Positions 41,793-51,261 of a stretch of DNA of 64,000 bases are shown here, piece by piece. Made by a program: the position numbers and the translations under genes. Position 1 is the first letter of the stretch; every line of letters begins with the position of its first letter. The notes beneath the pieces are model-generated. The model was given only the letters and a program-made list of their open reading frames with translations. It was not told where the DNA came from and searched no databases. Source of the stretch: Allokutzneria sp. NRRL B-24872 (GTDB taxonomy: Bacteria; Actinomycetota; Actinomycetes; Mycobacteriales; Pseudonocardiaceae); assembly GCF_002155965.1 (NCBI RefSeq), contig NZ_MUMH01000015.1, positions 62,001 through 126,000 of the forward strand, read 5' to 3'.

Positions 41793-42803
41793 GTGCCCAG
41801 CAGGATCTCCGCCATCGCCGCCGTCGCGGCGCTCACCCTCCTCGTCGGCGCTTGCGCGACCGGCAAACCCGCAGGCGACCAGCCCGCGGTGGCCCAGGGC
41901 GGCTCCGAGTTCGCCAAGGCGGCCGAGGAGAGCGCCAAGTTCGGCACCGACGCCGCGCCGGGGGTCTTCCCGCGCACCATCAAGCACGCCATGGGCAGCA
42001 CCACCCTGCAGAAGCGCCCGGAACGGGTGATCGTGCTCGACGGCGGCGAACTGGACAACGTGGTCGCGCTCGGCGTCAAGCCGGTCGGCGTCGCCTACGC
42101 CGAGGGCTCCCCCGTGATGCCCGGCTACCTCGCGGCCAAGGCGGGCGATCCGGCCAACGTCGGCACCATCAACGCGCTCAAGCTGGAGGCGATCAAGGGG
42201 CTGCGCCCCGACCTCATCCTGGGCTCGCGGCTGCGCGCCGAGCAGCTCTACCCCAAGCTCGCCGAGATCGCCCCGACCGTGTTCAGCCTGCGCCCCGGCT
42301 TCACCTGGAAGGAGAACTTCCGGCTGAACGCCGCCGCGCTCGACCGCACCGCCGAGGCCACCGCCCAGCTCGCCGACCACACCCGTCGCGCCAAGGAGAT
42401 CGGCGCGCTCGCGGAGCAGAAGCTCGGCAAGCGCCCCACCATCTCCATGGTCCGCTTCATGCCCGGCCGCATCCGCCTCTACGCGGCCAAGTCCTTCATC
42501 GGCACCATCCTGATCGACGCCGGCCTGCCCCGCCCCACCGGCCAGGAGGTCGAGGACCTCGCCGTCGAGGTCAGCACCGAGCAGATCGGCAAGGCCGACG
42601 GCGACTACATCTTCGTCGGCACCTACGGCGACCCCGCCAAGACGCAGCAGTCCACCATCGTCGACGGCCCCGTCTGGAAGCAGCTCGGCGCCGCCAAGGC
42701 CAACCGCGTCCGCACCGTCTCCGACGAGACCTGGTTCCTCGGCCTCGGCTCCCTCGGCGCCGCCGAAGTCCTCACCGACCTCACCACCCTCCTTACGCGC
42801 TGA
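41793..42803 (+). CDS. Iron-siderophore ABC transporter substrate-binding lipoprotein
   Basis: 336 residues. Lipobox 'LLVGACATG', then a FecB/TroA-fold body: 'PERVIVLDGGELDNVVALGV', 'LKLEAIKGLRPDLILGS' and 'TISMVRFMPGRIRLY'. Captures a ferric siderophore outside the cell. GTG 41793 has AAGGAG six bases upstream. It is an orphan: no permease or ATPase gene is adjacent, so it must share a transporter encoded elsewhere. The iron box upstream supports the role. Confidence 0.87.
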   Translation: MPSRISAIAAVAALTLLVGACATGKPAGDQPAVAQGGSEFAKAAEESAKFGTDAAPGVFPRTIKHAMGSTTLQKRPERVIVLDGGELDNVVALGVKPVGVAYAEGSPVMPGYLAAKAGDPANVGTINALKLEAIKGLRPDLILGSRLRAEQLYPKLAEIAPTVFSLRPGFTWKENFRLNAAALDRTAEATAQLADHTRRAKEIGALAEQKLGKRPTISMVRFMPGRIRLYAAKSFIGTILIDAGLPRPTGQEVEDLAVEVSTEQIGKADGDYIFVGTYGDPAKTQQSTIVDGPVWKQLGAAKANRVRTVSDETWFLGLGSLGAAEVLTDLTTLLTR

Positions 42804-42806
42804 ACC

Positions 42807-42855
42807 CTGAACGACCCGTTCAGTGCGTTCAACGCGTCAAACGGGCCGTTGGGAA
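42807..42855. repeat. Repeat family B, locus 1
   Basis: Begins four bases after the stop of the siderophore-binding gene with CTGAACGACCCGTTCAGTGC and a second half GTCAAACGGGCCGTT. The unit is about 30 bp, partly palindromic (GAACG/CGTTC). Related loci lie at 43889-43970 and 58287-58370. Confidence 0.75.
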
Positions 42856-42935
42856 GTTGTCCACAAGCCGGTCTGTTGTCCACAGAATGCGGTTTGCTGG
42901 CGTCAACGCTCGGGTCTTCGGCCGACGATGACCTC

Positions 42936-43877
42936 ATGCGTCGAGGTTCTTGGGCAGCAGATGCCGACTTGATCTACCGGCGGAGCAATCGCGGTGTCAT
43001 CCGCGCCGCCACGCTCATCGAGATGGGCATGACGTCGCGAGCGGTCTACGGCCGCTGCCAGGCAGGTGGTCCTTGGCGGCGGCTGCTCCCCGGTGTGATC
43101 CTGTTGAGCCCAGGTCGACCATCCGCCGAGCAGCGGATCGCCGCCGCGCTGTTGTACGCGCGCCACGACGCCATGGTCACGGGACAAGCGGCGTGCGAGC
43201 TGCACGGACTCCGCCAACAATCGAGGACCGAGAAGGTCCACCTCCTCATTGACGAGTCCCGCAAGCGTGTCAGCAGCGGATTCGTCGTTGTCGAAAGGAC
43301 GATTCGTCTACCACGTCCGCAGACGAGATGCGGCTTCCCGGTCGCGCCTCTGGTGCGGGCGGTCCTAGACACGGCAAGACGGCTACGAACTCCAGATCCC
43401 GCGCGCGCTCTGCTGGCGGAAGCCGTCCAACGAAGTCGTTGCCGCCTGCCCGACCTCGAACACGAACTCGCGGAAGGGAGTCAGCGAGGTTCCGCCGTTC
43501 CGCGCCGCGTGCTGGCCGAGATCGGCCTCGGCGCCAGGTCCGTCGCCGAGATCGACGCGATGCAGGTCTGGGAACAGAGCGGGCTGCCCAACGCTCAGTG
43601 GAACGTGCCCGTTCACGATGCCAGTGGTGCGCTCATCGGAGTGCCTGACGCGTGGTGCGCTGAGGCTTCACTCGCGTGGGAGATCGACTCGTACGAGTTC
43701 CACCTCAATCCGCAGGACTATGCAAGGACACTGCGGCGGAACACGCGCTACGCAATGGCCGGAATCCATGTGGTGCAGACACTTCCGAGCCGACTCCGAT
43801 CCGTGCCGGAGGAAGTTGTCACCGAGCTGCGGCAAGCCTACAAAGCGGCCACAACTCGCTCCGCCGGAGCAGGCTGA
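42936..43877 (+). CDS. AbiEi-like / DUF559-type protein
   Basis: 313 residues. The N-terminus ('RRSNRGVIRAATLIEMGMTS') is a winged-helix lead like the AbiEi antitoxin domain, and the C-terminal region 'GVPDAWCAEASLAWEIDSYE' with 'RTLRRNTRYAMAGIHVV' resembles the Vsr/DUF559 nuclease-like fold (Asp and Glu-x-Asp). Such proteins are frequent in Pseudonocardiaceae, normally without a toxin partner; function unknown. It is bracketed by repeat-family B on both sides, which may point to mobility. Confidence 0.55.
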   Translation: MRRGSWAADADLIYRRSNRGVIRAATLIEMGMTSRAVYGRCQAGGPWRRLLPGVILLSPGRPSAEQRIAAALLYARHDAMVTGQAACELHGLRQQSRTEKVHLLIDESRKRVSSGFVVVERTIRLPRPQTRCGFPVAPLVRAVLDTARRLRTPDPARALLAEAVQRSRCRLPDLEHELAEGSQRGSAVPRRVLAEIGLGARSVAEIDAMQVWEQSGLPNAQWNVPVHDASGALIGVPDAWCAEASLAWEIDSYEFHLNPQDYARTLRRNTRYAMAGIHVVQTLPSRLRSVPEEVVTELRQAYKAATTRSAGAG

Positions 43878-43888
43878 CCCCCAACGCC

Positions 43889-43970
43889 CTGAACGGGTCG
43901 TTTGGTGCGCTCAACGCACTGAACGACCCGTTCAATGCGTTCAAGTACCCAAACGACCCGTTCAGCACTA
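43889..43970. repeat. Repeat family B, locus 2 (three units)
   Basis: Three imperfect units: CTGAACGGGTCGTTTGGTGC, CTGAACGACCCGTTCAATGC, and AAACGACCCGTTCAGCAC, spaced about 30 bases, between the stop of the AbiEi-like gene and the convergent aldehyde dehydrogenase stop. Could act as a terminator or a REP-like element. Confidence 0.75.
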
Positions 43971-43985
43971 AACCCCGCGTGGGGG

Positions 43986-45476
43986 TTAGCGGCGGTAGAG
44001 GAGGCGGGTGAGGCGGACGAGGCGGCGGAGGGTGCCGTTGGCGCGGGCGAAGGTGTTGGGCTGCAAGGGGGCCCAGAAGCGGCGGCGGGTGACGGATTGG
44101 GGGCGGGCGAACTCGCGGAGGCCGTCGGCGCCGTGGATGCGGCCGAAGCCGGAGTCGCCGACGCCGCCGAAGGGCAGCGAGGCGATACCGGCGAAGGAGA
44201 CGACGCCGTTGACCGAGACCATGCCGCAGCGCAGGCGGCGGGCCAGCTCAGGGCCTCGGGAGCGGGAGAACACCGTCGCGCCGAGGCCATAACGAGTGGC
44301 GTTGGCGAGCTCGACGGCTTCGTCCACAGTGGACACACGGTTGATCGTGAGGGTGGGCCCGAAGGTCTCCTCGGTGATCGCGGCGGAGTCCTCGGGCACG
44401 TCGGCGAGCACGACGGGCTCCACGTACGGCGGGCGCACGGAGTCGAGGCCGCCGACGAGCGCGCGGCCGCCCTTGTCGAGCGCGTCGGCGATGTGCGAGC
44501 GGATGATGCCGACCTGCTCGGGCATGGTGATGGGCCCGAGGTGCGCGGTGGGCTGGCCGCCGGGCTTGAGCTTGCGGGCGCGGCGCACGACCAGCTCGGT
44601 GAAGCGGTCGGCGACGGAGTCGACGACGTAGACGCGCTCGACGCCGACGCAGGTCTGCCCGGCGTTGGACATCGCGCCCCAGACCGCGGCCTCGGCGGCG
44701 GCCTCGAGGTCGGCGTCGGAGTCCACGATCAGCGGGTCCTTGCCGCCGCACTCCACCAGCACGGGGGTCAGCGACTCCGCGCACGCGGCCATCACGCGCT
44801 TGCCGGTGGCGGTCGAGCCGGTGAAGGCGACCTTGTCCACGCCGGAGCGGCAGAGCGCGGCGCCGGTCGCGCCGAAGCCGGTGACCACGGTCAGCACGGG
44901 GTGCTCGGGGACGACCTCGGCGAAGGTCGACGCCAGCCACTCACCGACACCGGGGGTCAGCTCGCTGGGCTTGAAGACCACGGCGTTGCCCGCGGCGAGC
45001 GCGTAGGCGATCGACCCCATCGGGGTGAAGGCCGGGTAGTTCCACGGGCCGATCACGCCGACAACGCCCATCGGCAGGTACTCCACCGTCGCCGCCTGGT
45101 TGAACATCAGCTTGCCCGGCGAGACGCGGCGGCGGCGCAGCACCTTCTCCGCGTTGCGCGCCGCCCAGTGCAGGTGGTCGACGACCAGCACGAGTTCCAG
45201 GCGCGCGTCGTCCAGCGGCTTGCCGGTCTCGGCGCAGACCAGCTCCACGATGTCGTCGAGCCTGCGCAGAACGAGCGCGCGCCACGCGTCCAGTCGCCGC
45301 TTGCGCTCGGCGTGGTCGAGGCCGCCCCACCAGAGCGAGGCGGTGCGCGCGCGGGTGACGGCGGCGCGGACCTCGATCGGGGAGTGCACCCGGTGCTTGC
45401 CGATCACCTCGGCGGTGCGCGGGTCCAGGGAGGTGAACCACTGCTCGTCGGCCTGCTGGGACACGGCTCGGCTCAT
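43986..45476 (-). CDS. NAD(P)-dependent aldehyde dehydrogenase
   Basis: 496 residues. Catalytic Cys in 'NAGQTCVGVERVY', general-base Glu in 'LVECGGKDP', nucleotide motif 'FTGSTATGKRV', and 'GPWNYPAFTPMGSIAYALAA'. Similar to succinate-semialdehyde/coniferyl-type dehydrogenases; the aldehyde is not predictable. The last 45 residues are basic and extend past the usual end, perhaps for membrane contact. GGGGAG precedes ATG 45476. No functional neighbour. Confidence 0.87.
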   Translation of the reverse strand: MSRAVSQQADEQWFTSLDPRTAEVIGKHRVHSPIEVRAAVTRARTASLWWGGLDHAERKRRLDAWRALVLRRLDDIVELVCAETGKPLDDARLELVLVVDHLHWAARNAEKVLRRRRVSPGKLMFNQAATVEYLPMGVVGVIGPWNYPAFTPMGSIAYALAAGNAVVFKPSELTPGVGEWLASTFAEVVPEHPVLTVVTGFGATGAALCRSGVDKVAFTGSTATGKRVMAACAESLTPVLVECGGKDPLIVDSDADLEAAAEAAVWGAMSNAGQTCVGVERVYVVDSVADRFTELVVRRARKLKPGGQPTAHLGPITMPEQVGIIRSHIADALDKGGRALVGGLDSVRPPYVEPVVLADVPEDSAAITEETFGPTLTINRVSTVDEAVELANATRYGLGATVFSRSRGPELARRLRCGMVSVNGVVSFAGIASLPFGGVGDSGFGRIHGADGLREFARPQSVTRRRFWAPLQPNTFARANGTLRRLVRLTRLLYRR

Positions 45477-45575
45477 CGCGATCTCCCCGTCCGTTCAGAG
45501 AACCTTTCGGTTACCAAACAGTACGCAACACTTCGGCGCCAAGGGGAGACCCTGTGTGACCGGCCCCACAGACCG

Positions 45576-46580
45576 CTACGGCTTGGGCAGCTTGGGCACC
45601 AGCGCCTTGGCCACGGTGGTGGCCTTGGTGCACAGGTCGGCGGTGTCGGTGCCCTTCTTGCTGTTGTCGACGCTGACCGTGACGACCTCGCCCTTGCCGT
45701 CGGTGGTGGCCTTGTGCAACCACTCGATCTTGCACGAGGCGCCGAAGCTCTCGTCCTTGCGCTGGTAGGCGGTGACCCCCTCGATGGTCACGACCTCGGC
45801 CTTCTTGTTGGTGCTGCTGTTCTTGGGGTCGGCGTTCTCGGAGAACTCGAACCCGAAGGACAAGCTGTCCCGCCGCCAGTTGCACCGGTACAGGTCGTAG
45901 GGGGTCATCGTCGGCGTTCCGCCGAGCACCTCGGTCGCGGTCACCGTCGAGAAGATCGAGCACGGGTCGACCGAGGTGAGCGAGCCCTTGTTGCCCTGGG
46001 CGCGCAGCGGCGCGTTGGTCCGGATGCGGTTGATCGCGGACTCGTTGAGCCGCCTGCCCACGTCGCAGGAGTCACCCTCGTAGTCGACCTGGGCGACGAT
46101 GCCCAGCACCACGGAGCCCTCCTGGACGACCGACTTGACGAAGCAGGTGGTGGTCGAGGTGGACTCGATGGTGGTCAACCCGGCCAGCTTGGTCGTCTTG
46201 GCGGTGTCGGGGACGAGGACGTTCTGGCCGAGGCGCAGCGTGATGCTCAGCCGCTTGCCCGCGCCGTCCTTCATGTAGTTGCCGCAGTCGGAGAGCGCGA
46301 CCGGCCTGCTGGAGGCCGGGACGCCGAACTGGGACAGCGTCTGCGTGTCCATCAGCGCGCACGGGTCGACGGCGCGCAGGCGCTCCGGCGCGAACGCGGG
46401 TTCGACCGGCCGCGGCGGCGTGTTGGGCTGCGGCTTCTGCACCACCTTGGCGGGGACGACGGTCCTCGGGTGGTTGACCTTCGCCAGGTCGGCCTGGCTC
46501 CCGCATCCGGCGAGCAGGAAAGCCCCGGACAGGGCGACTGCCGTCCACGCGGTTCTGGCTGGGCTGCGCACGAGGTGCAC
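45576..46580 (-). CDS. Lipoprotein of the VDPC group, copy 3
   Basis: 334 residues from GTG 46580, giving a 24-residue signal peptide with lipobox 'FLLAGCGSQ'; ATG 46619 would add 13 residues. Two similar domains follow, starting 'AVDPCALMDTQTLSQFG' and 'SVDPCSIFSTVTATEVLGG', with paired Cys ('SDCGNY', 'YRCNWR'). Same layout as the tandem pair at 37.2-39.2 kb. Surface-anchored, function unknown. Confidence 0.7.
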   Translation of the reverse strand: MHLVRSPARTAWTAVALSGAFLLAGCGSQADLAKVNHPRTVVPAKVVQKPQPNTPPRPVEPAFAPERLRAVDPCALMDTQTLSQFGVPASSRPVALSDCGNYMKDGAGKRLSITLRLGQNVLVPDTAKTTKLAGLTTIESTSTTTCFVKSVVQEGSVVLGIVAQVDYEGDSCDVGRRLNESAINRIRTNAPLRAQGNKGSLTSVDPCSIFSTVTATEVLGGTPTMTPYDLYRCNWRRDSLSFGFEFSENADPKNSSTNKKAEVVTIEGVTAYQRKDESFGASCKIEWLHKATTDGKGEVVTVSVDNSKKGTDTADLCTKATTVAKALVPKLPKP

Positions 46581-46686
46581 GGTAGCGACCCCGTCGGACA
46601 CGCGTGCAGGGAACCTCATGATCAGCGCCATTTCGATACAGAGCGTGCCCGATGTCACGGAGAGGTTCGGAAACGATCCAGAAGCC

Positions 46687-46728
46687 CCTGGCGATGTACC
46701 GGGTGGAAGCACCCAGTACATCGCCAGG
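46687..46728 (+). promoter_or_regulatory. Hairpin overlapping the Shine-Dalgarno of a 47-codon ORF
   Basis: Arms 46687-46699 and 46716-46728 are 13-bp perfect complements, continued after one mismatch by GGGTG/CACCC around a GAAG loop. The right arm includes the first three bases of AGGAGG (46726-46731), so the fold would hide the ribosome site. It could be an RNA switch or a protein-binding palindrome in DNA. Confidence 0.65.
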
Positions 46729-46739
46729 AGGTGAAACAC

Positions 46740-46883
46740 ATGAGAGACACCAGCAAGGGCGCCCGGCTGGCCCGTCGAGGACGAGTCCGCACCGGTCTCA
46801 GCCGCGCGGTCCGCTGGATCGACGACTGGACCGTCGAGGCGTTCAACCCGGTCTACCCCTCCCGGGGCACCAACCGTCGTTAG
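46740..46883 (+). CDS. Small basic protein, 47 residues, unknown
   Basis: ATG 46740 has a perfect AGGAGG eight bases upstream, which argues for real translation. The protein (starting MRDTSKGARLARRGRVR) has about ten Arg/Lys in the first 25 residues, then 'VRWIDDWTVEAFNPVYPSRG'. It has no signal peptide, cysteine or known family. Its own upstream region, a long hairpin and convergent overlap of the stop with the next minus-strand gene make it an isolated unit. Confidence 0.55.
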   Translation: MRDTSKGARLARRGRVRTGLSRAVRWIDDWTVEAFNPVYPSRGTNRR

Positions 46884-47152
46884 TGCCCCGGTTCGCCGGC
46901 GCCATCGGCGTCGTCGGCGAACTCCGAGGGCATCACGACCGGCCGCGTCCGCGCCCAGACGACGAAGATCGCCGACGTGACGAGCATGCCGAGGCCGGCC
47001 CACAGGTTGATGTTGATCCCGGCGGCCTTCTGGATCTCCTCGGCCGTGGTGAAGGCGAAGCCGGTGATCGTCAGCACCACCCCGTAGACGCCGAAGAGCA
47101 GCGCGATGATCAGGCGGAGGTCGAACAGACCCGCCTTGGACTGCGAAGCCAT
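46880..47152 (-). CDS. Small two-helix membrane protein beside a symporter
   Basis: 90 residues, two membrane helices (about 13-34 and 47-68) and a polar tail. Fifteen bases after the symporter gene, so probably co-transcribed and perhaps an accessory subunit, as small membrane partners are known for some SSS carriers. ATG 47152 is preceded by GGAGGAG. Confidence 0.7.
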   Translation of the reverse strand: MASQSKAGLFDLRLIIALLFGVYGVVLTITGFAFTTAEEIQKAAGININLWAGLGMLVTSAIFVVWARTRPVVMPSEFADDADGAGEPGH

Positions 47153-47167
47153 GTCTTCTCCTCCGAC

Positions 47168-48853
47168 TCAGATGAACAGCAGGCTCAGCACGAAGGTCAG
47201 CGCCAGCACCCCACCGCCGAGCACGGCGGGCGAGCGGTACCAACCAGCGTCCTCGCCGGTGACCGAGTGCGCGCGGTCCTCCTTCGGCGTCAGGCTGTAG
47301 ACCAGCCCCACCAGCTCCCGGTCCGGCTTCGGCTTGGTGACCAGCGAGACCGCGACGCTGACCAGGATGTCCACCACGAACGCCGCGCCCGCGCCGATGA
47401 ACGCCGGGCCCTGACCGGTCAGCTGCAGCACCTCGGCCGCCGCCAGCCGGTCGACGGTGATCGCCGCCGCCGTACCGGCCACGAGGCCGATCCAGCCCGC
47501 CGCGGGGGTCATCCGCTTCCAGAACATCGCCAGGATGAACGTGGCGAACAGCGGCGCGTTGAAGAAGGAGAACAGCGTCTGGATGTAGTCCATGATGTTG
47601 CCGTAGCCGGAGGCGATGAACGCGGTGAAGATCGCCACGATCATGCCGCCGACGGTCGCCAGGCGGCCGACCCGCAGGTAGTACTCGTCCGGCCGGTCCT
47701 TGCGCACGTAGCTCTGCCACAGGTCGTAGGTGAAGACCGTGTTGAAGGAGCTGACGTTGGCCGCGACACCGGCCATGAAGGACGCGAGCAGACCGGCGAG
47801 CGCGATGCCGAGGAAGCCGTTGGGCAGCAGGTCGCGCATCAGGTACAGGATCGCGTCGTTGTACTTCACGCCCTCGGCGCCCGCGCCCTGCTTCAGCGCG
47901 GCGATCTCCGGGACCGCGACCGCGGCGATCATGCCGGGGATCACGATGATGGCCGGGATCAGCACCTTCGGGTAAGCGCCGATGATCGGCGTGCGCTTGG
48001 CCGCGGACATGCTCTTGGCCGACATGGCGCGCTGCACCTCGGCGAAGTTCGTCGTCCAGTAGCCGAAGGAGAGCACGAAGCCGAGGCCGAACACCAGGCC
48101 GATCACGCTCAGCGTGGCGTCACCGATGCCGGTCAGGCCGGTGGCGGGCCACGCGGAGAGCTCCTCGGCGCCACCGGGCCCCCCGGTGACCTTGTCGACG
48201 AGGCCCTGCCAGCCGCCGACCTTGGTCAGGCCGATGAAGGTCAGCGGGAGCAGCGCCGCCACGATCACGAAGAACTGGAGCACCTCGTTGTAGATCGCTG
48301 CGGACAGGCCACCCAGGGTGGTGTAGGTCAGCACGACAACGGCGGCGATCACGATGGAGAGCGTGATGTCCCAGCCGAGCAGCGCGTTCATGATCAGCGC
48401 CAGCGCGAACAGGTTCACCCCCGCGATCAGCACCTGGGCGACCGCGAAGCTGAGCGCGTTCACCAGGTGCGCGCCGGGCCCGAACCGGCGTCGCAGGAAC
48501 TCAGGAACGCTGCGCACCTTGGAGCCGTAGTAGAACGGCATCATCACCAGGCCGAGGAAGACCATGGCCGGGATGGCGCCGATCCAGTAGTAGTGCACGG
48601 TCGCGATGCCGTGCTGCGCCCCGTTGGCCGTCATGCCGAGCAGTTCCAGCGCGCCCAGGTTGGCCGAGATGAAGGCCAGTCCCGTCACCCACGCGGGCAG
48701 CGAGCGCCCGGAGAGCAGGAAGTCCAGACTGCTGGACACCGATCGCCGGGCCATGAACCCGATGCCGAGCACCAGCGCGAAGTACACGCCGAGCAGCGTG
48801 TAGTCCAGCCAGCTCGCATTGAGCAGTGGCTCCGACTTGGCGAGTTCGATCAC
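47168..48853 (-). CDS. Sodium:solute symporter family transporter
   Basis: 561 residues, about 13-14 helices. SSS features: 'DFLLSGRSLPAWVTGLAFIS' after helix 1, 'YTTLGGLSAAIYNEVLQFF', and 'NVSSFNTVFTYDLWQSYVRK'. Closest in style to the SGLT/sugar or myo-inositol branch, but solute identity is uncertain. GTG 48853 has GGGAGG upstream. Operon with the small membrane protein. Confidence 0.85.
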   Translation of the reverse strand: MIELAKSEPLLNASWLDYTLLGVYFALVLGIGFMARRSVSSSLDFLLSGRSLPAWVTGLAFISANLGALELLGMTANGAQHGIATVHYYWIGAIPAMVFLGLVMMPFYYGSKVRSVPEFLRRRFGPGAHLVNALSFAVAQVLIAGVNLFALALIMNALLGWDITLSIVIAAVVVLTYTTLGGLSAAIYNEVLQFFVIVAALLPLTFIGLTKVGGWQGLVDKVTGGPGGAEELSAWPATGLTGIGDATLSVIGLVFGLGFVLSFGYWTTNFAEVQRAMSAKSMSAAKRTPIIGAYPKVLIPAIIVIPGMIAAVAVPEIAALKQGAGAEGVKYNDAILYLMRDLLPNGFLGIALAGLLASFMAGVAANVSSFNTVFTYDLWQSYVRKDRPDEYYLRVGRLATVGGMIVAIFTAFIASGYGNIMDYIQTLFSFFNAPLFATFILAMFWKRMTPAAGWIGLVAGTAAAITVDRLAAAEVLQLTGQGPAFIGAGAAFVVDILVSVAVSLVTKPKPDRELVGLVYSLTPKEDRAHSVTGEDAGWYRSPAVLGGGVLALTFVLSLLFI

Positions 48854-49061
48854 GCCGCCCTACCTCCCAAGTCAACACCTTCGAACAGCAATCACCAGCA
48901 CCGCAACGGGGCGCACGCTACCGCACGCGGGCACGCACATGAACCCTCAACTTCGCCCGCCGTGTCGAATTTGTTGCGACCGACCACTAATTCGGGGACA
49001 GTAGTCGACCCCGGCGCGGCGCACAGCCCGCCGAAGAGATGAACGAAGCTCAGCTAGCGAC

Positions 49062-49721
49062 TCAGAAGAGGCGGAACTCGTCCGGCTCGATGCCGCGCAG
49101 GGCGTCGTAGTCGAGGGTGACGCACTCGATGCCCCGGTCCTCGGCGAGCACCCGGGCCTGCGGCTTGATGATCTGGGCGGCGAAGATCCCGCGAACGGGG
49201 GCGAGCAGCGGATCGCGGTTGAGCAGCTCCAGGTAGCGGGTCAGCTGCTCGACGCCATCGATCTCACCGCGCCGCTTGATCTCCACGGCGACGCTGGAGC
49301 CCTTGCCGTCGCGACACATCAGGTCGACCGGGCCGATCGCCGTCGGGAACTCGCGGCGCACGAGCGTCCAGCCCTCGCCCAGGGTGGTGACGTGCTCGGC
49401 GAGCAGTTCCTGCAGGTGCGCCTCGACCCCGTCCTTGCGCAGGCCGGGCTCGGGGCCCAGCTCGTGCTTGGAGTCGTGCAGCACCTCCTCGACGGTGATC
49501 ACCAGCTTCTCGCCGGCCTTGTTCTGCACCACCCAGGTGCCGGGGTCCTCGATGAGCCAGCACGGCGGGCTCATCCAGTTCAGCGGCTTGAAGGCGCGGT
49601 CGTCGGAGTGGATCGAGACGGAGCCGTCCGCCTTGATCAGCAGCAGCCGCTGAGCCATGGGCAGGTGGGCGGTGAGGCGGCCGACGTAGTCGACCTGGCA
49701 ACGAGCGATGACCAGACGCAC
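49062..49721 (-). CDS. nucS: Mismatch-specific endonuclease NucS (EndoMS)
   Basis: 219 residues. N-terminal DNA-binding domain ('[20 protein letters not shown]') and C-terminal RecB-like nuclease with 'PVDLMCRDG' (Asp) and '[20 protein letters not shown]' (Glu-x-Lys). Performs non-canonical mismatch repair in actinobacteria, which lack MutS-MutL, cutting both strands at mismatches, with the beta clamp. The C-terminal 'DEFRLF' may be the clamp-binding tail. GTG 49721 follows TAGCCT by seven bases. Confidence 0.93.
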   Translation of the reverse strand: MRLVIARCQVDYVGRLTAHLPMAQRLLLIKADGSVSIHSDDRAFKPLNWMSPPCWLIEDPGTWVVQNKAGEKLVITVEEVLHDSKHELGPEPGLRKDGVEAHLQELLAEHVTTLGEGWTLVRREFPTAIGPVDLMCRDGKGSSVAVEIKRRGEIDGVEQLTRYLELLNRDPLLAPVRGIFAAQIIKPQARVLAEDRGIECVTLDYDALRGIEPDEFRLF

Positions 49722-49830
49722 GGCGAAGAGGCTACGGGCCGCCGCGACGGGCGTGCGCGCGGGTGAGGGCGGTTCAGGATCTTGGAGGGAGTCGGGGGGT
49801 GGGGGCTACGGGCGAGTAACGTCGCGGCCC

Positions 49831-51261
49831 GTGTCGCTCTCGCTGCAGTCGCTGATGCGGACCAAGCCCGTCGAACGGATCACCGACGAGGGCGCCAACA
49901 CCCAGCTCAAACGCAGTCTCGGCCTGGTCCCGCTGATCGCGTTGTCGGTGGGCGCCACGCTGGGCACCGGGATCTTCGTGGTGCTCGGCGAAGCGGCTCC
50001 GCAGGCCGGTCCGGCCGTGGTGCTCTCGTTCGTACTGGCCGCGCTCGCGGCGCTGTTCTCGGCCCTGTCCTACGCGGAGCTGGCGGGCGCGGTCCCGGTC
50101 TCCGGCTCGGCGTACTCCTACTCCTACGCCACCATGGGCGAGTTCGTCGCGTGGCTGTGCGGTTGGTGTTTGTTGTTGGAGTACGGGGTGTCCGTCGCGG
50201 CGGTCGCGGTCGGCTGGGGCGGCTACCTCAACGAGTTCCTGCACTCCACGATCGGTGTGCGCATCCCGGAAGCGCTGTCCAGCTCCCCCGCGGCGGGCGG
50301 GATCATGGATCTCCCGGCCGCGGTCGTGGTGCTGCTGGCCGCTTTCGTGCTCATCGGCGGAGCAAGGGAGAGCGCGGTGGTGACCACGGTGACCACCGCG
50401 CTGAAGCTGCTGGTGCTGGTCTTCTTCGTGGTGGTCACGGTGTCGGCGTTCAACTCCGCCAACATGGCGCCCTTCGCCCCGGCCGGGATCGCGGGCATCA
50501 CCGGCGGAGCGTCGGCGGTGTTCTTCTCCTTCATCGGCTTCGACGCGGCGTCCACGGCGGGTGAGGAGGCGCGCAACCCGCAGCGCGACCTGCCGAGGGC
50601 GATCGTGATCTCCCTCGGCATCGTGACCGCGATGTACGTGCTGGTGGCGCTGACGGCGGTGGGAGCGGTCGGCGCTGACGGGCTCGGCGGCCAGGAGGCG
50701 TCGCTCTCGGCGGTCATGCGCGAGGTCACCGGCGCGGGCTGGCCCTCGGTCGTGCTGGCCTTCGGTGCGGTGATCGCGATCGCCTCGGTGGTGCTGACCG
50801 TCCTCTACGGGCAGACGCGCGTGCTGGTGTCGATGTCGCGCGACGGCCTGGTCCCGGCGATGTTCTCCAAGGTCGGCAAGCGCAAGGTCCCGACCGCCAA
50901 CACGCTCGTGGTCGGCGGTCTGGTGGCGGCGCTGGCCGCGTTCGTGCCGCTCGGCCAGCTCGCCGAGGCGACGAGCATCGGAACCCTGGTCGCGTTCTCG
51001 CTGGTCAACATCGGCGTTCTGGTGCTGCGGCGGACCAAGCCCGATCTGCCGCGCAGCTTCCGCGCGCCGTTCATGCCGGTCACGCCGATCATCGGGCTCG
51101 GCCTGTGCGTGCTGCTCGTGGTGGGGCTCAAGCCGCAGACCTGGCTGGCGTTCGCGATCTGGACGGTCGTCGGGCTCGGCGTGTACTTCCTGTACGGCGT
51201 GCGCAAGTCGCGGCTGAACGGCTGGCAGCATGGAGACCGTGGAGAAGCTGGACAGTCGTGA
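49831..51261 (+). CDS. APC-family amino acid permease
   Basis: 476 residues, about 12 helices. 'LVPLIALSVGATLGTGIFVV' is the helix-1 motif of cationic amino-acid transporter-like APC proteins and 'FFSFIGFDAASTAGEEARNP' the helix-6 motif. Starts 'MSLSLQSLMRTKPVERI', the usual lead of this branch. GTG 49831 follows TAACGT by eight bases. Overlaps the Nudix gene by 32 bases. Confidence 0.87.
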   Translation: MSLSLQSLMRTKPVERITDEGANTQLKRSLGLVPLIALSVGATLGTGIFVVLGEAAPQAGPAVVLSFVLAALAALFSALSYAELAGAVPVSGSAYSYSYATMGEFVAWLCGWCLLLEYGVSVAAVAVGWGGYLNEFLHSTIGVRIPEALSSSPAAGGIMDLPAAVVVLLAAFVLIGGARESAVVTTVTTALKLLVLVFFVVVTVSAFNSANMAPFAPAGIAGITGGASAVFFSFIGFDAASTAGEEARNPQRDLPRAIVISLGIVTAMYVLVALTAVGAVGADGLGGQEASLSAVMREVTGAGWPSVVLAFGAVIAIASVVLTVLYGQTRVLVSMSRDGLVPAMFSKVGKRKVPTANTLVVGGLVAALAAFVPLGQLAEATSIGTLVAFSLVNIGVLVLRRTKPDLPRSFRAPFMPVTPIIGLGLCVLLVVGLKPQTWLAFAIWTVVGLGVYFLYGVRKSRLNGWQHGDRGEAGQS

